Of a stretch of 64,000 nt of DNA, positions 45,747 through 55,240 are shown in pieces (the stretch's first letter is position 1; each line of letters begins with the position of its first letter). The stretch is taken from the NCBI RefSeq assembly GCF_030674635.1, contig NZ_CP089978.1:868001-932000 (forward strand). Reading direction: 5' to 3'. Below the pieces are notes generated by a model that saw only the letters and a program-made list of their open reading frames with translations, ran no database searches and was not told the DNA's origin. Source of the DNA: Moraxella sp. ZY210820 (GTDB lineage: Bacteria; Pseudomonadota; Gammaproteobacteria; Pseudomonadales; Moraxellaceae). Made by a program: the position numbers and the translations under genes.

Positions 45747-46433
45747 ATGCGTAATGAGTTACTTCACGCTTATGTGATTCATTATCGAAAGTATCGTGAG
45801 CGAAGTTATATTGTACATACTTTTAGTGAAGAACATGGGCGAGTTGATGGTATTTTACGGCAAAATCCACCGCCACAGTATCAACCTATACAGCTTTTAG
45901 CAACAGGTAAACATGAATTAAAAAATTTTAGTCATGTTGAAAACTTTCATCAGCCAATTTTTTTGACTGGTGATGCATTTTTTTTAGGTTTTTATCTAAA
46001 TGAAATTGTGCTAAAACTTGCACCCGTTGAACAGGAAATGCTATTAAGTTTTAGGCAATATCAACAAGCGGTGCAAGCCTTACAATATTTAGCTCATTTT
46101 GATGATGTTGTACAGCAAACTTTACAAATTTTACGTCAATTTGAACATTACTTATTGCAAGATTTAGGTTATTTGCCTGATTTTAGTTGTGATGCACAGC
46201 AACAGCAAATAGTAGCAAATTTATATTATGATTATCATTTAAATCAAGGTTTTAGTCTTTCTACTAAAGGGCAATATTTAGGGCAGGATATTATATTAAT
46301 GCAACAGGAATGTGAGATATTTTCATCGGTCCAGCTTAAATTTTTAACAAAACTTTATCGGCAGATTTTAAATGCATTATTGGGCGATAAACCGTTAAAA
46401 AGTCGTCAGTTATGGATGCAACATAAAAAATAA
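45747..46433 (+). CDS. recO: DNA repair protein RecO
   Basis: RecO helps load RecA on SSB-coated single strands in the RecFOR pathway. The 228 residues have the N-terminal OB-fold start AYVIHYRKYRERSYIV and HGRVDGILR, plus the helical C-terminal domain (QLKFLTKLYRQILNALLGDK, then KSRQL). Some RecO carry a zinc finger; I see none here, as in E. coli. recO is normally next to pdxJ, but a small antitoxin-like gene on the other strand now sits between them. Confidence 0.93.
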   Translation: MRNELLHAYVIHYRKYRERSYIVHTFSEEHGRVDGILRQNPPPQYQPIQLLATGKHELKNFSHVENFHQPIFLTGDAFFLGFYLNEIVLKLAPVEQEMLLSFRQYQQAVQALQYLAHFDDVVQQTLQILRQFEHYLLQDLGYLPDFSCDAQQQQIVANLYYDYHLNQGFSLSTKGQYLGQDIILMQQECEIFSSVQLKFLTKLYRQILNALLGDKPLKSRQLWMQHKK

Positions 46434-46449
46434 TGGAATGAGATTTATT

Positions 46450-46689
46450 TTAATTTGTTTTTAACCATTTTTCAAAAGTTTCTACATCTTGCAAAGCATA
46501 TTGTGGGACAGGAGGAGTTGTTCCACTATTAATCGCTTTATCCATTTCTTCTATATCAAAGTTAAAAGGACGTTCGACTAATTTCGGTGTAGCAATGACT
46601 TTTCCATCGACTAACTTTATTTCAAGTGATGGATTTTCTTGAATATATTGTTGAAAAACGGTAGGTAATGTGGCTAATTCCAAAATCAT
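46450..46689 (-). CDS. orphan antitoxin-like protein (paralogue of gene at 54947)
   Basis: A 79-residue protein whose start follows GGAG. Its beginning (ELATLPTVFQQYIQEN) and centre (LVDGKVIATPKL) match the antitoxin-like protein at 54947 (ELATLPPIIQQYIQEN, LVDGEVIATPKL). Both end with an acidic F..W.K.N pattern. No toxin gene is adjacent: recO is upstream on the plus strand and pdxJ follows. The family is not one I can name. It is oriented against recO and pdxJ, which suggests an insertion between these usually adjacent genes. Confidence 0.72.
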   Translation of the reverse strand: MILELATLPTVFQQYIQENPSLEIKLVDGKVIATPKLVERPFNFDIEEMDKAINSGTTPPVPQYALQDVETFEKWLKTN

Positions 46690-46845
46690 TTTAACAGCTC
46701 CGATAGTAATGTATATTGTTGATTATAGCATAAAATATGATTATTTATCGATTTTAATCATTATCAATAAAAAGTTGAAGAGATTTTCTGCGTATGGATA
46801 AAATTTTTGTTATAATCCCATCAATCCATTATAGAGTATAAAATT

Positions 46846-47562
46846 ATGGCGATTTTAGGTGTAAATATTGACCATGTTGCAACTTTACGTAAGGCTCGTG
46901 GTACGACTTATCCTGACCCTGTAGAAGCAGCATTGATTTGTGAACAAGCAGGAGCTGAAGGCATTACTTTACATTTGCGTGAAGACAGACGGCATATTGT
47001 TGATGAAGATGTATTCCGTATGCGTCCATTACTTAAAACACGTATGAATTTAGAAATGGCGGTTACCGATGAAATGTTGGCGATTGCTGAAAAAGTACGT
47101 CCACAACACGTTTGTTTAGTGCCTGAACGCCGTGAAGAAATAACGACCGAAGGTGGTTTAGATGTGGTTGGTCATTTTGAACAAGTGAAAAAAGCTACAC
47201 AATTTTTAACTGAAATTAGCTGTCAAGTGTCGTTATTTATTGATGCAGATTACGCCCAAATTGATGCTGCGATTGCTTGCGGTGCACCTGTGATTGAAAT
47301 TCATACGGGAGCATATGCTAATGCAACAGGTGAACAGCAACAGCATGAATTACAACGTATTATTGACGGTGCAAAATATGCTTATGATAAAGGTCTGATT
47401 GTTAATGCTGGGCATGGGTTACATTTAGACAATGTACAGGCAATTGCCCGTATTGATCAAATTCACGAATTAAATATAGGACATTCAATTATTGCTGATG
47501 CGGTTTTTGTCGGACTAGAAAATGCAGTAAAACGAATGAAAGCTAAAATTGATGAAGTGTAA
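46846..47562 (+). CDS. pdxJ: pyridoxine 5'-phosphate synthase
   Basis: PdxJ condenses 1-deoxyxylulose 5-phosphate with 3-amino-1-hydroxyacetone phosphate to PNP (vitamin B6). The 238 residues are complete. Signatures: [21 protein letters not shown] at the start (active-site His and Asp), [26 protein letters not shown] and [15 protein letters not shown] -10 element at 46811-46816 suggests its own promoter. It is followed by miaE after 24 bp. Confidence 0.97.
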   Translation: MAILGVNIDHVATLRKARGTTYPDPVEAALICEQAGAEGITLHLREDRRHIVDEDVFRMRPLLKTRMNLEMAVTDEMLAIAEKVRPQHVCLVPERREEITTEGGLDVVGHFEQVKKATQFLTEISCQVSLFIDADYAQIDAAIACGAPVIEIHTGAYANATGEQQQHELQRIIDGAKYAYDKGLIVNAGHGLHLDNVQAIARIDQIHELNIGHSIIADAVFVGLENAVKRMKAKIDEV

Positions 47563-47586
47563 TTATGAACATAGTGAAGATACAAG

Positions 47587-48327
47587 ATGAATGAACAACA
47601 AATGACAACAGAACAACTTTTAGCGACCGAAGAATTACCCGCTAATTTTGCCGATGCGACCGAAGCCAATGCGGTAAGTTTAGGTAAATTAGATGCGTTA
47701 ATGTTACCGATTTATGAATTTTTAGGTTGTCGTACACCACAGGCTTGGTTAGATAAAGTGAATGAAAGCCCAGAAAATTTGAATATGTTAATTTTAGACC
47801 ACGCCAATTGTGAAAAAAAAGCGGCGGGTACAGGCATGAATTTGATTTTCCGTTATAGCTTTTTTACCGATTTACAAGCAAAATTGGCTCAGCTTGTGCG
47901 TGAAGAAATGTTGCATTATGAACAAGTTTTAGCTTTAATGGAAAAACGTAATATTGAGCTAAAACCGCTCAGTGCAGGGCGATATGCAGGTGAATTACGC
48001 AAAGAAATTCGTACTTATGAACCTGAAGCATTAATTGATGTATTAATTATTGGAGCATTCGTGGAGGCTCGTTCGTGTGAGCGTTTTGCGGCATTGTCTC
48101 ATATTGTTGATGAAGAATTAGGGCGTTATTATCGTTATTTACTCAAATCTGAAGCACGTCATTATGAAGATTATATCTCTTTAGCAACTGATGTCGCTCG
48201 TTCAAATCAACTAAAAGACCCAGAAGAAACTATTCAAAGTCGTATTGCCCATTTTAGAGAAGTGGAAAAAAATCTGATTTTAAGTCCAGATAAATTATTC
48301 CGTTTTCATAGTGGTGTACCTGTATAA
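47587..48327 (+). CDS. miaE: tRNA-(ms2io6A37) hydroxylase
   Basis: MiaE is a di-iron oxygenase that hydroxylates ms2i6A37 in tRNA. The 246-residue protein has DHANCEKKAAGTG with iron-ligand Glu, VREEMLHYEQVL with Glu/His ligands, AFVEARSCERFAAL, and EARHYEDYISLA with Glu and His. The metal ligands are complete, so an active enzyme is expected. It sits in tandem with pdxJ and has its own terminator. Confidence 0.94.
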   Translation: MNEQQMTTEQLLATEELPANFADATEANAVSLGKLDALMLPIYEFLGCRTPQAWLDKVNESPENLNMLILDHANCEKKAAGTGMNLIFRYSFFTDLQAKLAQLVREEMLHYEQVLALMEKRNIELKPLSAGRYAGELRKEIRTYEPEALIDVLIIGAFVEARSCERFAALSHIVDEELGRYYRYLLKSEARHYEDYISLATDVARSNQLKDPEETIQSRIAHFREVEKNLILSPDKLFRFHSGVPV

Positions 48328-48330
48328 ATG

Positions 48331-48365
48331 AAAAACCATCTAAATCATTGAATTAGATGGTTTTT
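48331..48365 (+). terminator. terminator after miaE
   Basis: Perfect 11-bp stem AAACCATCTAA (48333-48343) with 48353-48363, ending in five T residues. Confidence 0.9.
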
Positions 48366-48395
48366 ACAAATATTAGCTGTATAAATGAAAATTAA

Positions 48396-48782
48396 TTAGT
48401 TTACAGCATTACAGGTTGTTTCGCCATTTGCACCATGCACACCTTTATATGAGAAATGTGCTTGATTACCTTTTTGATGCCATTCACCACCATAACCATA
48501 TAACCCTTGTGTTGCTGTATAACGTTCACCTGAAGCTGATGGTACTTGGGTTAATGTTGCACTATAAGTTTGAGTATTTAACTGAATTTTGTCATCATTT
48601 AAATTTGTAACATGTACAGTTAAGCCATTTTGGCATTCAAATTTTTGTGTAACACTTGATGTTACTGGTTTTTGTGTAGTGTGCTGAGTTGCTTGATTAT
48701 TAGGTTGAGTTACAGACTTTGATGTTGTACAACCAACCAAAGCAAGACTTGCAATTGTACCCGCAATTAAAAGTGATTTCAT
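48396..48782 (-). CDS. MliC-like lipoprotein (lysozyme inhibitor family)
   Basis: A 128-residue lipoprotein from ATG 48782 (MKSLLIAG), chosen because GGGG lies upstream and the lipobox LVGC follows at residue 18. A longer frame to 48848 would place the signal internally. The mature domain has FECQNGLTVHV, ATLTQVPSASGERYTA with the SGxRY segment of MliC, and EWHQKGNQAHFSY. MliC proteins block c-type lysozyme at the envelope; inhibition here is inferred. Two conserved Cys (FEC, TTC) could form the family disulfide. Confidence 0.82.
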   Translation of the reverse strand: MKSLLIAGTIASLALVGCTTSKSVTQPNNQATQHTTQKPVTSSVTQKFECQNGLTVHVTNLNDDKIQLNTQTYSATLTQVPSASGERYTATQGLYGYGGEWHQKGNQAHFSYKGVHGANGETTCNAVN

Positions 48783-49209
48783 TATAGAACCCCTATCAAG
48801 ATTGATAATATTTGATTTTATGCAAAAATATCGATGGATACAAGTCAATATTTTGTATGATATTGTAACTAAAATATATTGATTATCAATAATTAAGTAG
48901 AATATATGAATAACATTGTTCTCAACTTATAGTCAATGATTGATTTTTCGCAATGAAGAATTTGTAAATCGTCCGTATAAAATGAAATATTTTAAATAAT
49001 ATCAATATATTATGATTTATGTTGAAATGGAGTATCAATATTCATTAAATAAAAATATGGAATATCAATATCTTACACTTCAATATTTTTTGATATTAAC
49101 AAATATTGATAATAAATTTAATCAATAAAAATACTTCATCGTTTAAGCATTATTAAAACTGTAGATGATGATTTTATGTTAAACTATGATAAATTGAGAG
49201 GATATTGTT
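48783..49209. other. 427-bp AT-rich gap upstream of hemE
   Basis: No gene is visible on either strand. The gap contains several TATCAATA/AATATTGATA-like words in both orientations, one dispersed-repeat copy (48970-49035), and presumably the divergent promoters of the MliC-like gene and hemE. A GAGG-type ribosome site precedes hemE. Confidence 0.6.
48970..49035. repeat. flanking repeat of hemE, upstream copy
   Basis: About 65 bp, from CGTCCGTATAAAATG through AAATAATATCAATATATTAT to AATGGAGT. It matches 50346-50413 downstream of hemE with scattered changes and a 2-nt length difference. Confidence 0.7.
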
Positions 49210-50283
49210 ATGACAACTTTAAAAAATGACCGTTTTTTGCGTGCTTTATTGCGTGAGCCTGTGGATACCACACCTGTATGGATGATGCGACAAGCAGGGC
49301 GTTACTTGCCAGAATATCGTGAGACTCGTGCGACAGCAGTCGATTTTTTATCCTTATGTAAAAATACAGAATTTGCCTGTGAAGTTACCTTACAGCCATT
49401 ACGCCGTTATGATTTAGATGCAGCGATTTTATTTTCTGATATTTTAACTGTGCCTGATGCGATGGGCTTGGGGCTGTATTTTGAGACAGGAGAAGGTCCT
49501 CGTTTTCAAAAAACGGTGCGTAGTGAGCAAGATGTTGCCAATTTACCAAAAATTCAGCCGAATCAAGACCTTGATTATGTGATGAATGCGGTAAAAGCGA
49601 TTCGTTCAGCATTGGGTGGACAAGTGCCATTGATTGGTTTTTCGGGCAGTCCGTGGACATTGGCAACATATATGATTGAAGGTGGTTCAAGTAAAGAATT
49701 TCGCTACAGTAAGCAAATGATGTATCGTGAACCAGAGGTTTTACACGCACTATTGACTCATTTAGCGGATGCTGTGACTGATTATCTCAATGCCCAAATT
49801 GATGCAGGGGCTCAAGCGGTGCAAATTTTTGATAGTTGGGGCGGAGCGTTGGCTCATCGAGAATATCAAGCATTTTCATTGGCTTATATGCAAAAAATAG
49901 TGGCAGGTTTACAGCGTGAAAAAGATGGTCGCCGTGTGCCTGTGATTGTATTTAGTAAAGGTGGTGGGCAGTGGTTAGAAAATATGCTGACTACAGGTGC
50001 AGATGCTTTTGGTTTGGACTGGACAACGCCACTTTATACAGCACGTAATATCGTGAATGGGCGAGCGTCATTACAAGGCAATTTAGACCCTGCGGTGTTG
50101 TATGGTTCAAAAGAAATGATTGAACAATCCGTCAAATTGATGATTGATGATGCCTATCAAAATGGTGAAAAAACAGGCTATGTAGCAAATTTAGGGCATG
50201 GTATTACGCAATGGGTTGAGCCAAGTCAGCCAAAAATTTTAGTCGATACTGTGCATGAATATAGTTTAAAATATTTGGGTTAA
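49210..50283 (+). CDS. hemE: uroporphyrinogen decarboxylase
   Basis: HemE decarboxylates uroporphyrinogen III to coproporphyrinogen III in haem synthesis. The 357 residues match the family. Diagnostic text: [14 protein letters not shown] near residue 23, [12 protein letters not shown] with the catalytic Asp, [17 protein letters not shown] near 146, and [10 protein letters not shown] and NLGHGI near the C-terminus. It is a single gene, flanked on both sides by copies of a ~65-bp repeat and followed by a palindromic repeat. Confidence 0.98.
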   Translation: MTTLKNDRFLRALLREPVDTTPVWMMRQAGRYLPEYRETRATAVDFLSLCKNTEFACEVTLQPLRRYDLDAAILFSDILTVPDAMGLGLYFETGEGPRFQKTVRSEQDVANLPKIQPNQDLDYVMNAVKAIRSALGGQVPLIGFSGSPWTLATYMIEGGSSKEFRYSKQMMYREPEVLHALLTHLADAVTDYLNAQIDAGAQAVQIFDSWGGALAHREYQAFSLAYMQKIVAGLQREKDGRRVPVIVFSKGGGQWLENMLTTGADAFGLDWTTPLYTARNIVNGRASLQGNLDPAVLYGSKEMIEQSVKLMIDDAYQNGEKTGYVANLGHGITQWVEPSQPKILVDTVHEYSLKYLG

Positions 50284-50326
50284 ATAACTTTATTCTTAAT
50301 TTACAGTAAATTATTGATTTTATTAC

Positions 50327-50354
50327 GTAGGGACGGAAAATTTTCCGCCCGTAC
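50327..50354. repeat. dispersed palindromic repeat, copy 3
   Basis: Arms GTAGGGACGGAAAA (50327-50340) and TTTTCCGCCCGTAC (50341-50354) pair with two mismatches. It is the best-formed of the four copies. Its right end overlaps the hemE-flanking repeat. Confidence 0.75.
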
Positions 50355-50413
50355 AAAATGAGATGATGTAAATAATATCAATATATTATGATGATAAGTT
50401 GAGAATGGAGTGT
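50346..50413. repeat. flanking repeat of hemE, downstream copy
   Basis: Matches 48970-49035: CGCCCGTACAAAATG, then AAATAATATCAATATATTAT in the same spacing, then AATGGAGT. Confidence 0.7.
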
Positions 50414-50506
50414 TAAATAGTCTTGATGGTGGTATAACTGACAAATTGAAAAATAAAAATTTGTTTGTTAAACTGCCAATATCAATTTATGGATAAGGAG
50501 CCAATC

Positions 50507-50779
50507 ATGACAATAAAAAACTTTACATTTCAAATGTCAGAGCAAGATACACAACGTTTTTTGGCTGTTTGTGAACAGAAAAATGTTGAGCCTGAACAGG
50601 TTTTTCAAGAGTTTTTGCATCAATTTACACAATATTATCAAGAGCAGAATGATGAAACGTTGCGTGCAAAGAAACGAGCTCGTGCAGGGGGATTAGCCCA
50701 GTATGCAAATCCTGATTTAATTCCGCTTGAAGAAAAAGCCGTTGAAATGGCAATTAAGGAAAAATATGGTGTTCATTGA
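50507..50779 (+). CDS. antitoxin of PIN-type toxin-antitoxin pair
   Basis: A 90-residue protein from ATG 50507, preceded by AAGGAG at 6 bp. The N-terminal TIKNFTFQMSEQDTQRFLAVCEQ suggests a ribbon-helix-helix-like DNA-binding start (strand then helix), followed by an acidic helix and a basic segment (LRAKKRARAGG). The stop overlaps the downstream PIN toxin by 14 bp, the standard translational coupling. A TGGTATAAC extended -10 at 50431-50439 and an inverted repeat (50442-50463) may be the autoregulated promoter. The RHH assignment is by pattern. Confidence 0.78.
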   Translation: MTIKNFTFQMSEQDTQRFLAVCEQKNVEPEQVFQEFLHQFTQYYQEQNDETLRAKKRARAGGLAQYANPDLIPLEEKAVEMAIKEKYGVH

Positions 50780-51146
50780 TACAAATATTTTATTACGCTA
50801 TATTCTAAAAGATAATTTAGAACTTGCGGAGCAGGCAAGTTGTATTATTTCTGAAAATAAGACGATTTGCCTAAATGCTGTAGTCTATGAAGCAATTCAT
50901 GTGATGAAAAATGTGTATCATATTGAACGAACACACATTGCTGATGAGTTATATGGGTTATTTGAAGATGATATTATAGGTAGTGAAAACAAAAAAGTCA
51001 TTTTAAAAACATTGACAATATTTAAAGAAACATCTTTAGATTTTATTGATTGTTTGTTGATAGCTGAATATATGATTCATGGTACAGCAGTTGCATCATT
51101 TGATAAAAAATTAAAGAATTATATTAAGCGATTAAGTATTTGTTAA
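50766..51146 (+). CDS. PIN-domain ribonuclease toxin
   Basis: A 126-residue PIN domain from ATG 50766, overlapping the antitoxin stop, with AAGGA upstream. The metal acidic residues are visible: Asp4 in VFIDTNILLRY, Glu in VVYEAIHV (near 43), and Asp in SLDFIDCLLIAEY and ASFDKKLK. This is the VapC-like arrangement; such toxins cleave tRNA or rRNA. No disruption is seen, so the toxin should be active. Confidence 0.85.
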   Translation: MVFIDTNILLRYILKDNLELAEQASCIISENKTICLNAVVYEAIHVMKNVYHIERTHIADELYGLFEDDIIGSENKKVILKTLTIFKETSLDFIDCLLIAEYMIHGTAVASFDKKLKNYIKRLSIC

Positions 51147-51163
51147 TATCATTGAGTATAAAA

Positions 51164-51955
51164 ATGAAAATTTTACTTGCTTGTGGAGAGTTTTTATTAA
51201 AAGGCATTTCAACCGCATTATTTGGAATTTTATTATTATTAGCATTTGCAATTACAGCTCCGATGGGAAGTGAATTATATTATGGATTTTATCGGTATGA
51301 TTATTTATTATTTTATGCGTTGATTATTCAAGGATTATTACTGTATTTTAAGTTGGAAACATGGGCGGAGGCAAAAGTCATTGCCTTATTTCATTTACTG
51401 GGTTTAATTATGGAGTTATTTTTAACGCACCCAGCAATCGCATCTTGGCATTATCCGCAACCATCGATTTTTAAAATTGAAACTGTACCTTTATTTGCAG
51501 GATTTATGTATTCTGCAGTAGGTAGTTTTTTTGCTCGTAGTTTAAGAGTATATCAAGTGGAATTTGAGCGTTTACCAAGTTTTGCTATTATGTTGATATT
51601 AGCAGTAGTTTCTTATTTAAACTTTATGACAAAATATTTTTTTGGGGATATACGTTATATTTTATTTGTAGTTTCAACGCTTTTATTTTGGCGAACAATG
51701 GCTTTATTCCGTTTAAAACATTATCAGTTTAAAGTACCGATGTTATTATTACTTTGGTTTTTAGCATTTATGATTTGGATTGCGGAAAATATGAGTACAT
51801 TTTATAAAATTTGGTTGTATCCAAGTCAAATTGAAGCGTGGAAAATGGTAAGCTGGCAAAAAATGGGGTCGTGGTATTTATTATTATTGTTAAGTTTGGT
51901 GTTTGTGTTAAAAGTGTTGGGGCATCAGCAAAATGGTGTGTGGCGGTTGAAATAA
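51164..51955 (+). CDS. DUF817-family membrane protein
   Basis: A 263-residue polytopic protein with about seven hydrophobic helices. Family text includes ITAPMGSELYYGFYRYDYLL, LELFLTHPAIASWHYP-type residues, IETVPLFAGFMYSAVGSFFAR and WIAENMSTFY. DUF817 proteins are widespread and uncharacterised. I start at ATG 51164; a TTG-initiated frame from 51140 would overlap the toxin stop. It lies 17 bp after the PIN gene, but this is probably coincidence or read-through. Confidence 0.88.
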   Translation: MKILLACGEFLLKGISTALFGILLLLAFAITAPMGSELYYGFYRYDYLLFYALIIQGLLLYFKLETWAEAKVIALFHLLGLIMELFLTHPAIASWHYPQPSIFKIETVPLFAGFMYSAVGSFFARSLRVYQVEFERLPSFAIMLILAVVSYLNFMTKYFFGDIRYILFVVSTLLFWRTMALFRLKHYQFKVPMLLLLWFLAFMIWIAENMSTFYKIWLYPSQIEAWKMVSWQKMGSWYLLLLLSLVFVLKVLGHQQNGVWRLK

Positions 51956-52065
51956 ATATTGATGATATGATTAAGATTTTTTATGGCTATGTTGAGAAAT
52001 TTTATAGTTAAATTTACTGATGTAAACGATTATGATAAAGCAATGAAATCAATTGTATAGGTGAT

Positions 52066-52272
52066 ATGATGAAACGAAATCTTGGTCAAATTGATAAAAT
52101 TGTTCGTATTATCTTAGGATTAGTGATACTCGCTTTGGTATTTACTCAAGTCATTGGTTGGTGGGGATTAATTGGTTTAATTCCATTGGTAACAGGTGTC
52201 ATTAATTTTTGCCCGCTCTATCATTTGCTAGGTATTAACACTTGTAAGGTAAAATTAAAAGACTCTGAATAA
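52066..52272 (+). CDS. DUF2892-family small membrane protein
   Basis: A 68-residue protein with two hydrophobic segments and the DUF2892 pattern NLGQIDKIVRIILGLV, then GLIPLVTGVINFCPLYHLLGINT. The Cys-Pro-Leu-Tyr motif is a family mark, also found attached to rhodanese domains such as YgaP. Function is unknown, though a link to sulfur transfer is suggested by those fusions. The start is at one of two adjacent ATGs. Confidence 0.88.
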   Translation: MMKRNLGQIDKIVRIILGLVILALVFTQVIGWWGLIGLIPLVTGVINFCPLYHLLGINTCKVKLKDSE

Positions 52273-52284
52273 TGTCTATGACAA

Positions 52285-52314
52285 AAAATGGATAGATTAA
52301 TTTCTATCCATTTT
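52285..52314. terminator. terminator between DUF2892 gene and uvrB
   Basis: Perfect 11-bp stem AAAATGGATAG (52285-52295) with 52304-52314. It lies between convergent genes; A/T runs on both sides suggest it works for both. Confidence 0.8.
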
Positions 52315-52332
52315 GATAATTAAGGCTATTAT

Positions 52333-54396
52333 TTATCCGCTCATCAACAATTTTTCTTTTAACGCCAACATTTCATCACGCAAACGTCCTGCTTTTTCAA
52401 ACTCTAAATTTTTAGATGCTTTAAACATTTCTTTCTCTAACTTATTAATATGTTTGGCTAATAGTTTTGGATTAGAGAGTAAATGTTGTTCATCTGCGGA
52501 AAGTTCAGGCGTACTTTTCACTTTTTTACTCGATAATTCATCAAGATAGGCAGTTTGAGCTTGTTGTAAATGTTCTTTTTCGGCTAAATCTTCACCTGTA
52601 TCTAATTCTTGAATAGCTTGACGCATCGCACTGCGTGGCGTAATACCATGCAACTCATTAAATTCAATTTGTTTTTTACGCCGTCTTTCGGTTTCATCAA
52701 TCGCTTTTTGCATAGAATTGGTAATAGTATCGGCATATAAAATCGCTTTACCTTTCACATGGCGTGCTGCTCGTCCAATGGTTTGAATCAATGAACGTTC
52801 TGAACGTAAAAAACCTTCTTTATCTGCATCAAAAATTGCCACAAGTGACACTTCAGGCATATCTAAACCTTCACGCAATAAATTGATACCGACTAAAACA
52901 TCATGTACACCTGTGCGTAATTCATGAATGATTTTTACACGTTCAACCGTATCGATATCGGAGTGTAAATACGCCACTTTAATATGGTATTCTTTCAGAT
53001 AACTGGTTAAATCTTCAGCCATTCTTTTGGTCAGTGTTGTAATTAGTACACGTTCATTTTGCTGTTTACGCAAGTGAATTTCAGATAAAATATCATCAAC
53101 TTGGGTCAAAACTGGACGAATTTCAATTTCTGGGTCTATCAATCCTGTAGGACGAACGACTTGTTCTACAATTTGCTCACTTAATTCCAATTCATATTGG
53201 GCAGGGGTTGCACTCACAAAAATGGTTGTTGGAATGATACGCTCCCATTCTTCAAATTTCATTGGGCGATTATCTAAGGCACTTGGTAAGCGAAAACCAT
53301 AATTGACCAAATTTTCTTTACGGCTACGGTCGCCTTTATACATTGCACCAATTTGCGGTACAGTAACGTGGCTTTCATCAATCAATAATAGGGCATCTGG
53401 TGGTAAATAATCAAATAATGTGGGCGGTGCTTCGCCGACATTTCGTCCTGATAAATGCCGTGAATAATTTTCAATGCCATTACAATAACCGAGCTGTTGC
53501 ATCATTTCAATATCATATTGTGTGCGTTGTTCGATGCGTTGTGCTTCGAGTAATTTATCATTGGCTCGGAAAAATTCTAAGCGTTCTTTGAGTTCGATTT
53601 TGATATTGTCAATCGCACGTTGCAAATGGTCTTTTGGTGTAACATAGTGGCTTTTTGGATAAATGGTTGCTCGGGGTACTTTGCGTAACATCTTTCCTGT
53701 TAATGGGTCAAACCAACGAATACTATCAATTTCATCATCAAATAATTCAACACGTAGAGCTTCATTGTCTGATTCAGCAGGGAAAATATCAATAATTTCA
53801 CCACGCAAACGATAACAGCCACGACTAAACTCAACATCATTGCGTTGATATTGCAATTCCACCAAGCGTTTAATGATACCATCTCGATGAATACGGTCGC
53901 CTTGCACGAGATGGAGCAACATTTGCATATAGGCATTTGGGTCGCCTAAACCATAAATCGCAGAGACTGATGCAATAATAATCGCATCTCTCCGTTCTAA
54001 TAACGAACGTGTAGCGGAAAGTCGCATTTGGTCGATATGGTCGTTAATAGCGGCATCTTTTTCAATAAAGGTATCTGATGATGGCACATAGGCTTCAGGT
54101 TGATAATAATCATAGTAGCTGACGAAATATTCAACAGCATTATGCGGAAAAAATTGTTTAAACTCGCCATACAATTGTGCTGCAAGCGTTTTATTGTGTG
54201 CCATGATAATGGTTGGACGTTGTAATTGGGCAATTACATTTGCCATTGTGTAGGTTTTACCAGAACCTGTAACGCCTAGTAATAATTGATTTTTATAGTT
54301 ATTTTGAATACCTTGTACCAATTTTTCAATGGCTTGTGGCTGATCGCCTGCAGGTTGATACTCGGTAACAAGTTGAAATGGAATCGCTTCAGACAT
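52333..54396 (-). CDS. uvrB: excinuclease ABC subunit B
   Basis: UvrB is the damage-verifying helicase-like subunit of nucleotide excision repair. The 687-residue protein is complete. Walker [15 protein letters not shown] lies near residues 39-52. The beta-hairpin sequence [20 protein letters not shown] lies near 94-113. LLIDESHV, the HLSGR element and [13 protein letters not shown] follow. The C-terminal UVR domain ([23 protein letters not shown]) binds UvrC. It faces the DUF2892 gene; upstream lies the frameshifted small gene. Confidence 0.98.
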   Translation of the reverse strand: MSEAIPFQLVTEYQPAGDQPQAIEKLVQGIQNNYKNQLLLGVTGSGKTYTMANVIAQLQRPTIIMAHNKTLAAQLYGEFKQFFPHNAVEYFVSYYDYYQPEAYVPSSDTFIEKDAAINDHIDQMRLSATRSLLERRDAIIIASVSAIYGLGDPNAYMQMLLHLVQGDRIHRDGIIKRLVELQYQRNDVEFSRGCYRLRGEIIDIFPAESDNEALRVELFDDEIDSIRWFDPLTGKMLRKVPRATIYPKSHYVTPKDHLQRAIDNIKIELKERLEFFRANDKLLEAQRIEQRTQYDIEMMQQLGYCNGIENYSRHLSGRNVGEAPPTLFDYLPPDALLLIDESHVTVPQIGAMYKGDRSRKENLVNYGFRLPSALDNRPMKFEEWERIIPTTIFVSATPAQYELELSEQIVEQVVRPTGLIDPEIEIRPVLTQVDDILSEIHLRKQQNERVLITTLTKRMAEDLTSYLKEYHIKVAYLHSDIDTVERVKIIHELRTGVHDVLVGINLLREGLDMPEVSLVAIFDADKEGFLRSERSLIQTIGRAARHVKGKAILYADTITNSMQKAIDETERRRKKQIEFNELHGITPRSAMRQAIQELDTGEDLAEKEHLQQAQTAYLDELSSKKVKSTPELSADEQHLLSNPKLLAKHINKLEKEMFKASKNLEFEKAGRLRDEMLALKEKLLMSG

Positions 54397-54500
54397 GGTA
54401 TTTGCTTCATCAATCTAAGTTTTGTTATTATAATCAGAAATGATGTGGAATGGTAGCATAACACATTGTGGATAGGATTTTTTTAGCTTAGAGTTTGCTG

Positions 54501-54747
54501 ATGAAATATTTTTTCTGTTATGTGATTAATTTTATTCGTTTTCTTATTTTTGAATAAATATGATACAGGATTATTAGCAGATGGATATAGAGTTAATGAA
54601 AATTCACAAGTCGTTGCCTTATTTTTATTGTTTATCTTAACAATGTTGAATGTTATTTCATTATTTATGATGAAAAAATATAAAAGATTTAATGTCTTAT
54701 GCTTGATTTTATCAATCGTATATATGATTTATTGGTATATAGTGTAA
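54501..54747 (+). pseudogene. small membrane-protein gene with an apparent frameshift
   Basis: ATG 54501, after a GAG-type ribosome site, opens a hydrophobic N-terminus (MKYFFCYVINFIRFLIF) that stops at 54555-54557. A +1-shifted frame from 54526 continues the same kind of protein through NKYDTGLLADGYRVNE and two further membrane segments to 54747. Removing one T from the T-run near 54547-54551 would join them into one ~80-residue protein. A TTG start at 54550 is an alternative that would make an intact but truncated gene. I recognise no family. Confidence 0.55.
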
Positions 54748-54901
54748 TTACTTAAAAATCAAAATAGTAAAGTTTAAATGCAACTAACATTCAATACTTT
54801 TCTTAAATATTTAATCTATACTCTGAGTGAGGAAATAGTAAATTTGCCCGAACGCAAGACAAGAGCTATGCACGGCAAATGAGTTAGCAAAAAATAGAGT
54901 G

Positions 54902-54922
54902 GTTGTGCTATAATGGTACAAC
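54902..54922 (+). promoter_or_regulatory. promoter/operator of the YafO-like toxin-antitoxin pair
   Basis: TGCTATAAT is a perfect extended -10 (54906-54914). It is centred in an imperfect 21-bp palindrome with arms GTTGT and ACAAC (54902-54922). Such placement fits autorepression by the antitoxin 25 bp downstream. Confidence 0.6.
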
Positions 54923-54946
54923 TGCTTTTTTATTATGGGGGATAAA

Positions 54947-55240
54947 ATGATTGAATTAGCGACTTTACCACCAATTATCCAACAGTATATTCAAGAAAAT
55001 GGCGTAGTAGAATTAAGATTAGTTGATGGCGAAGTGATTGCCACGCCTAAACTTAACGATACAACAGACGATGACTATTATGAGCATTTCTATCGTCATT
55101 TTGATATTGAGTATATCAAACAAGCAATTGGCGAAACTGATGAACATGGGCGTGCTAAACATACCATTCGCATACCTGAAGGGGTGGCACAAGACAAAGA
55201 AGCATTTAGAGAATGGGTAAAAGCTAATAATGCGAGTTGA
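54947..55240 (+). CDS. candidate antitoxin (paralogue of orphan at 46450)
   Basis: A 97-residue acidic protein from ATG 54947, with a GGGGG ribosome site 6 bp upstream; ATG 54935 would begin within that site. The first 35 residues (ELATLPPIIQQYIQEN, LVDGEVIATPKL) match the orphan at 46450-46689. Its C-terminal EAFREWVKANN corresponds to the orphan's F..W.K.N end. A central insertion (DDDYYEHFYRHFD to VAQ) is absent in the orphan. Coupled by an 11-bp overlap to the toxin-like gene. I know no named family. Confidence 0.7.
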   Translation: MIELATLPPIIQQYIQENGVVELRLVDGEVIATPKLNDTTDDDYYEHFYRHFDIEYIKQAIGETDEHGRAKHTIRIPEGVAQDKEAFREWVKANNAS

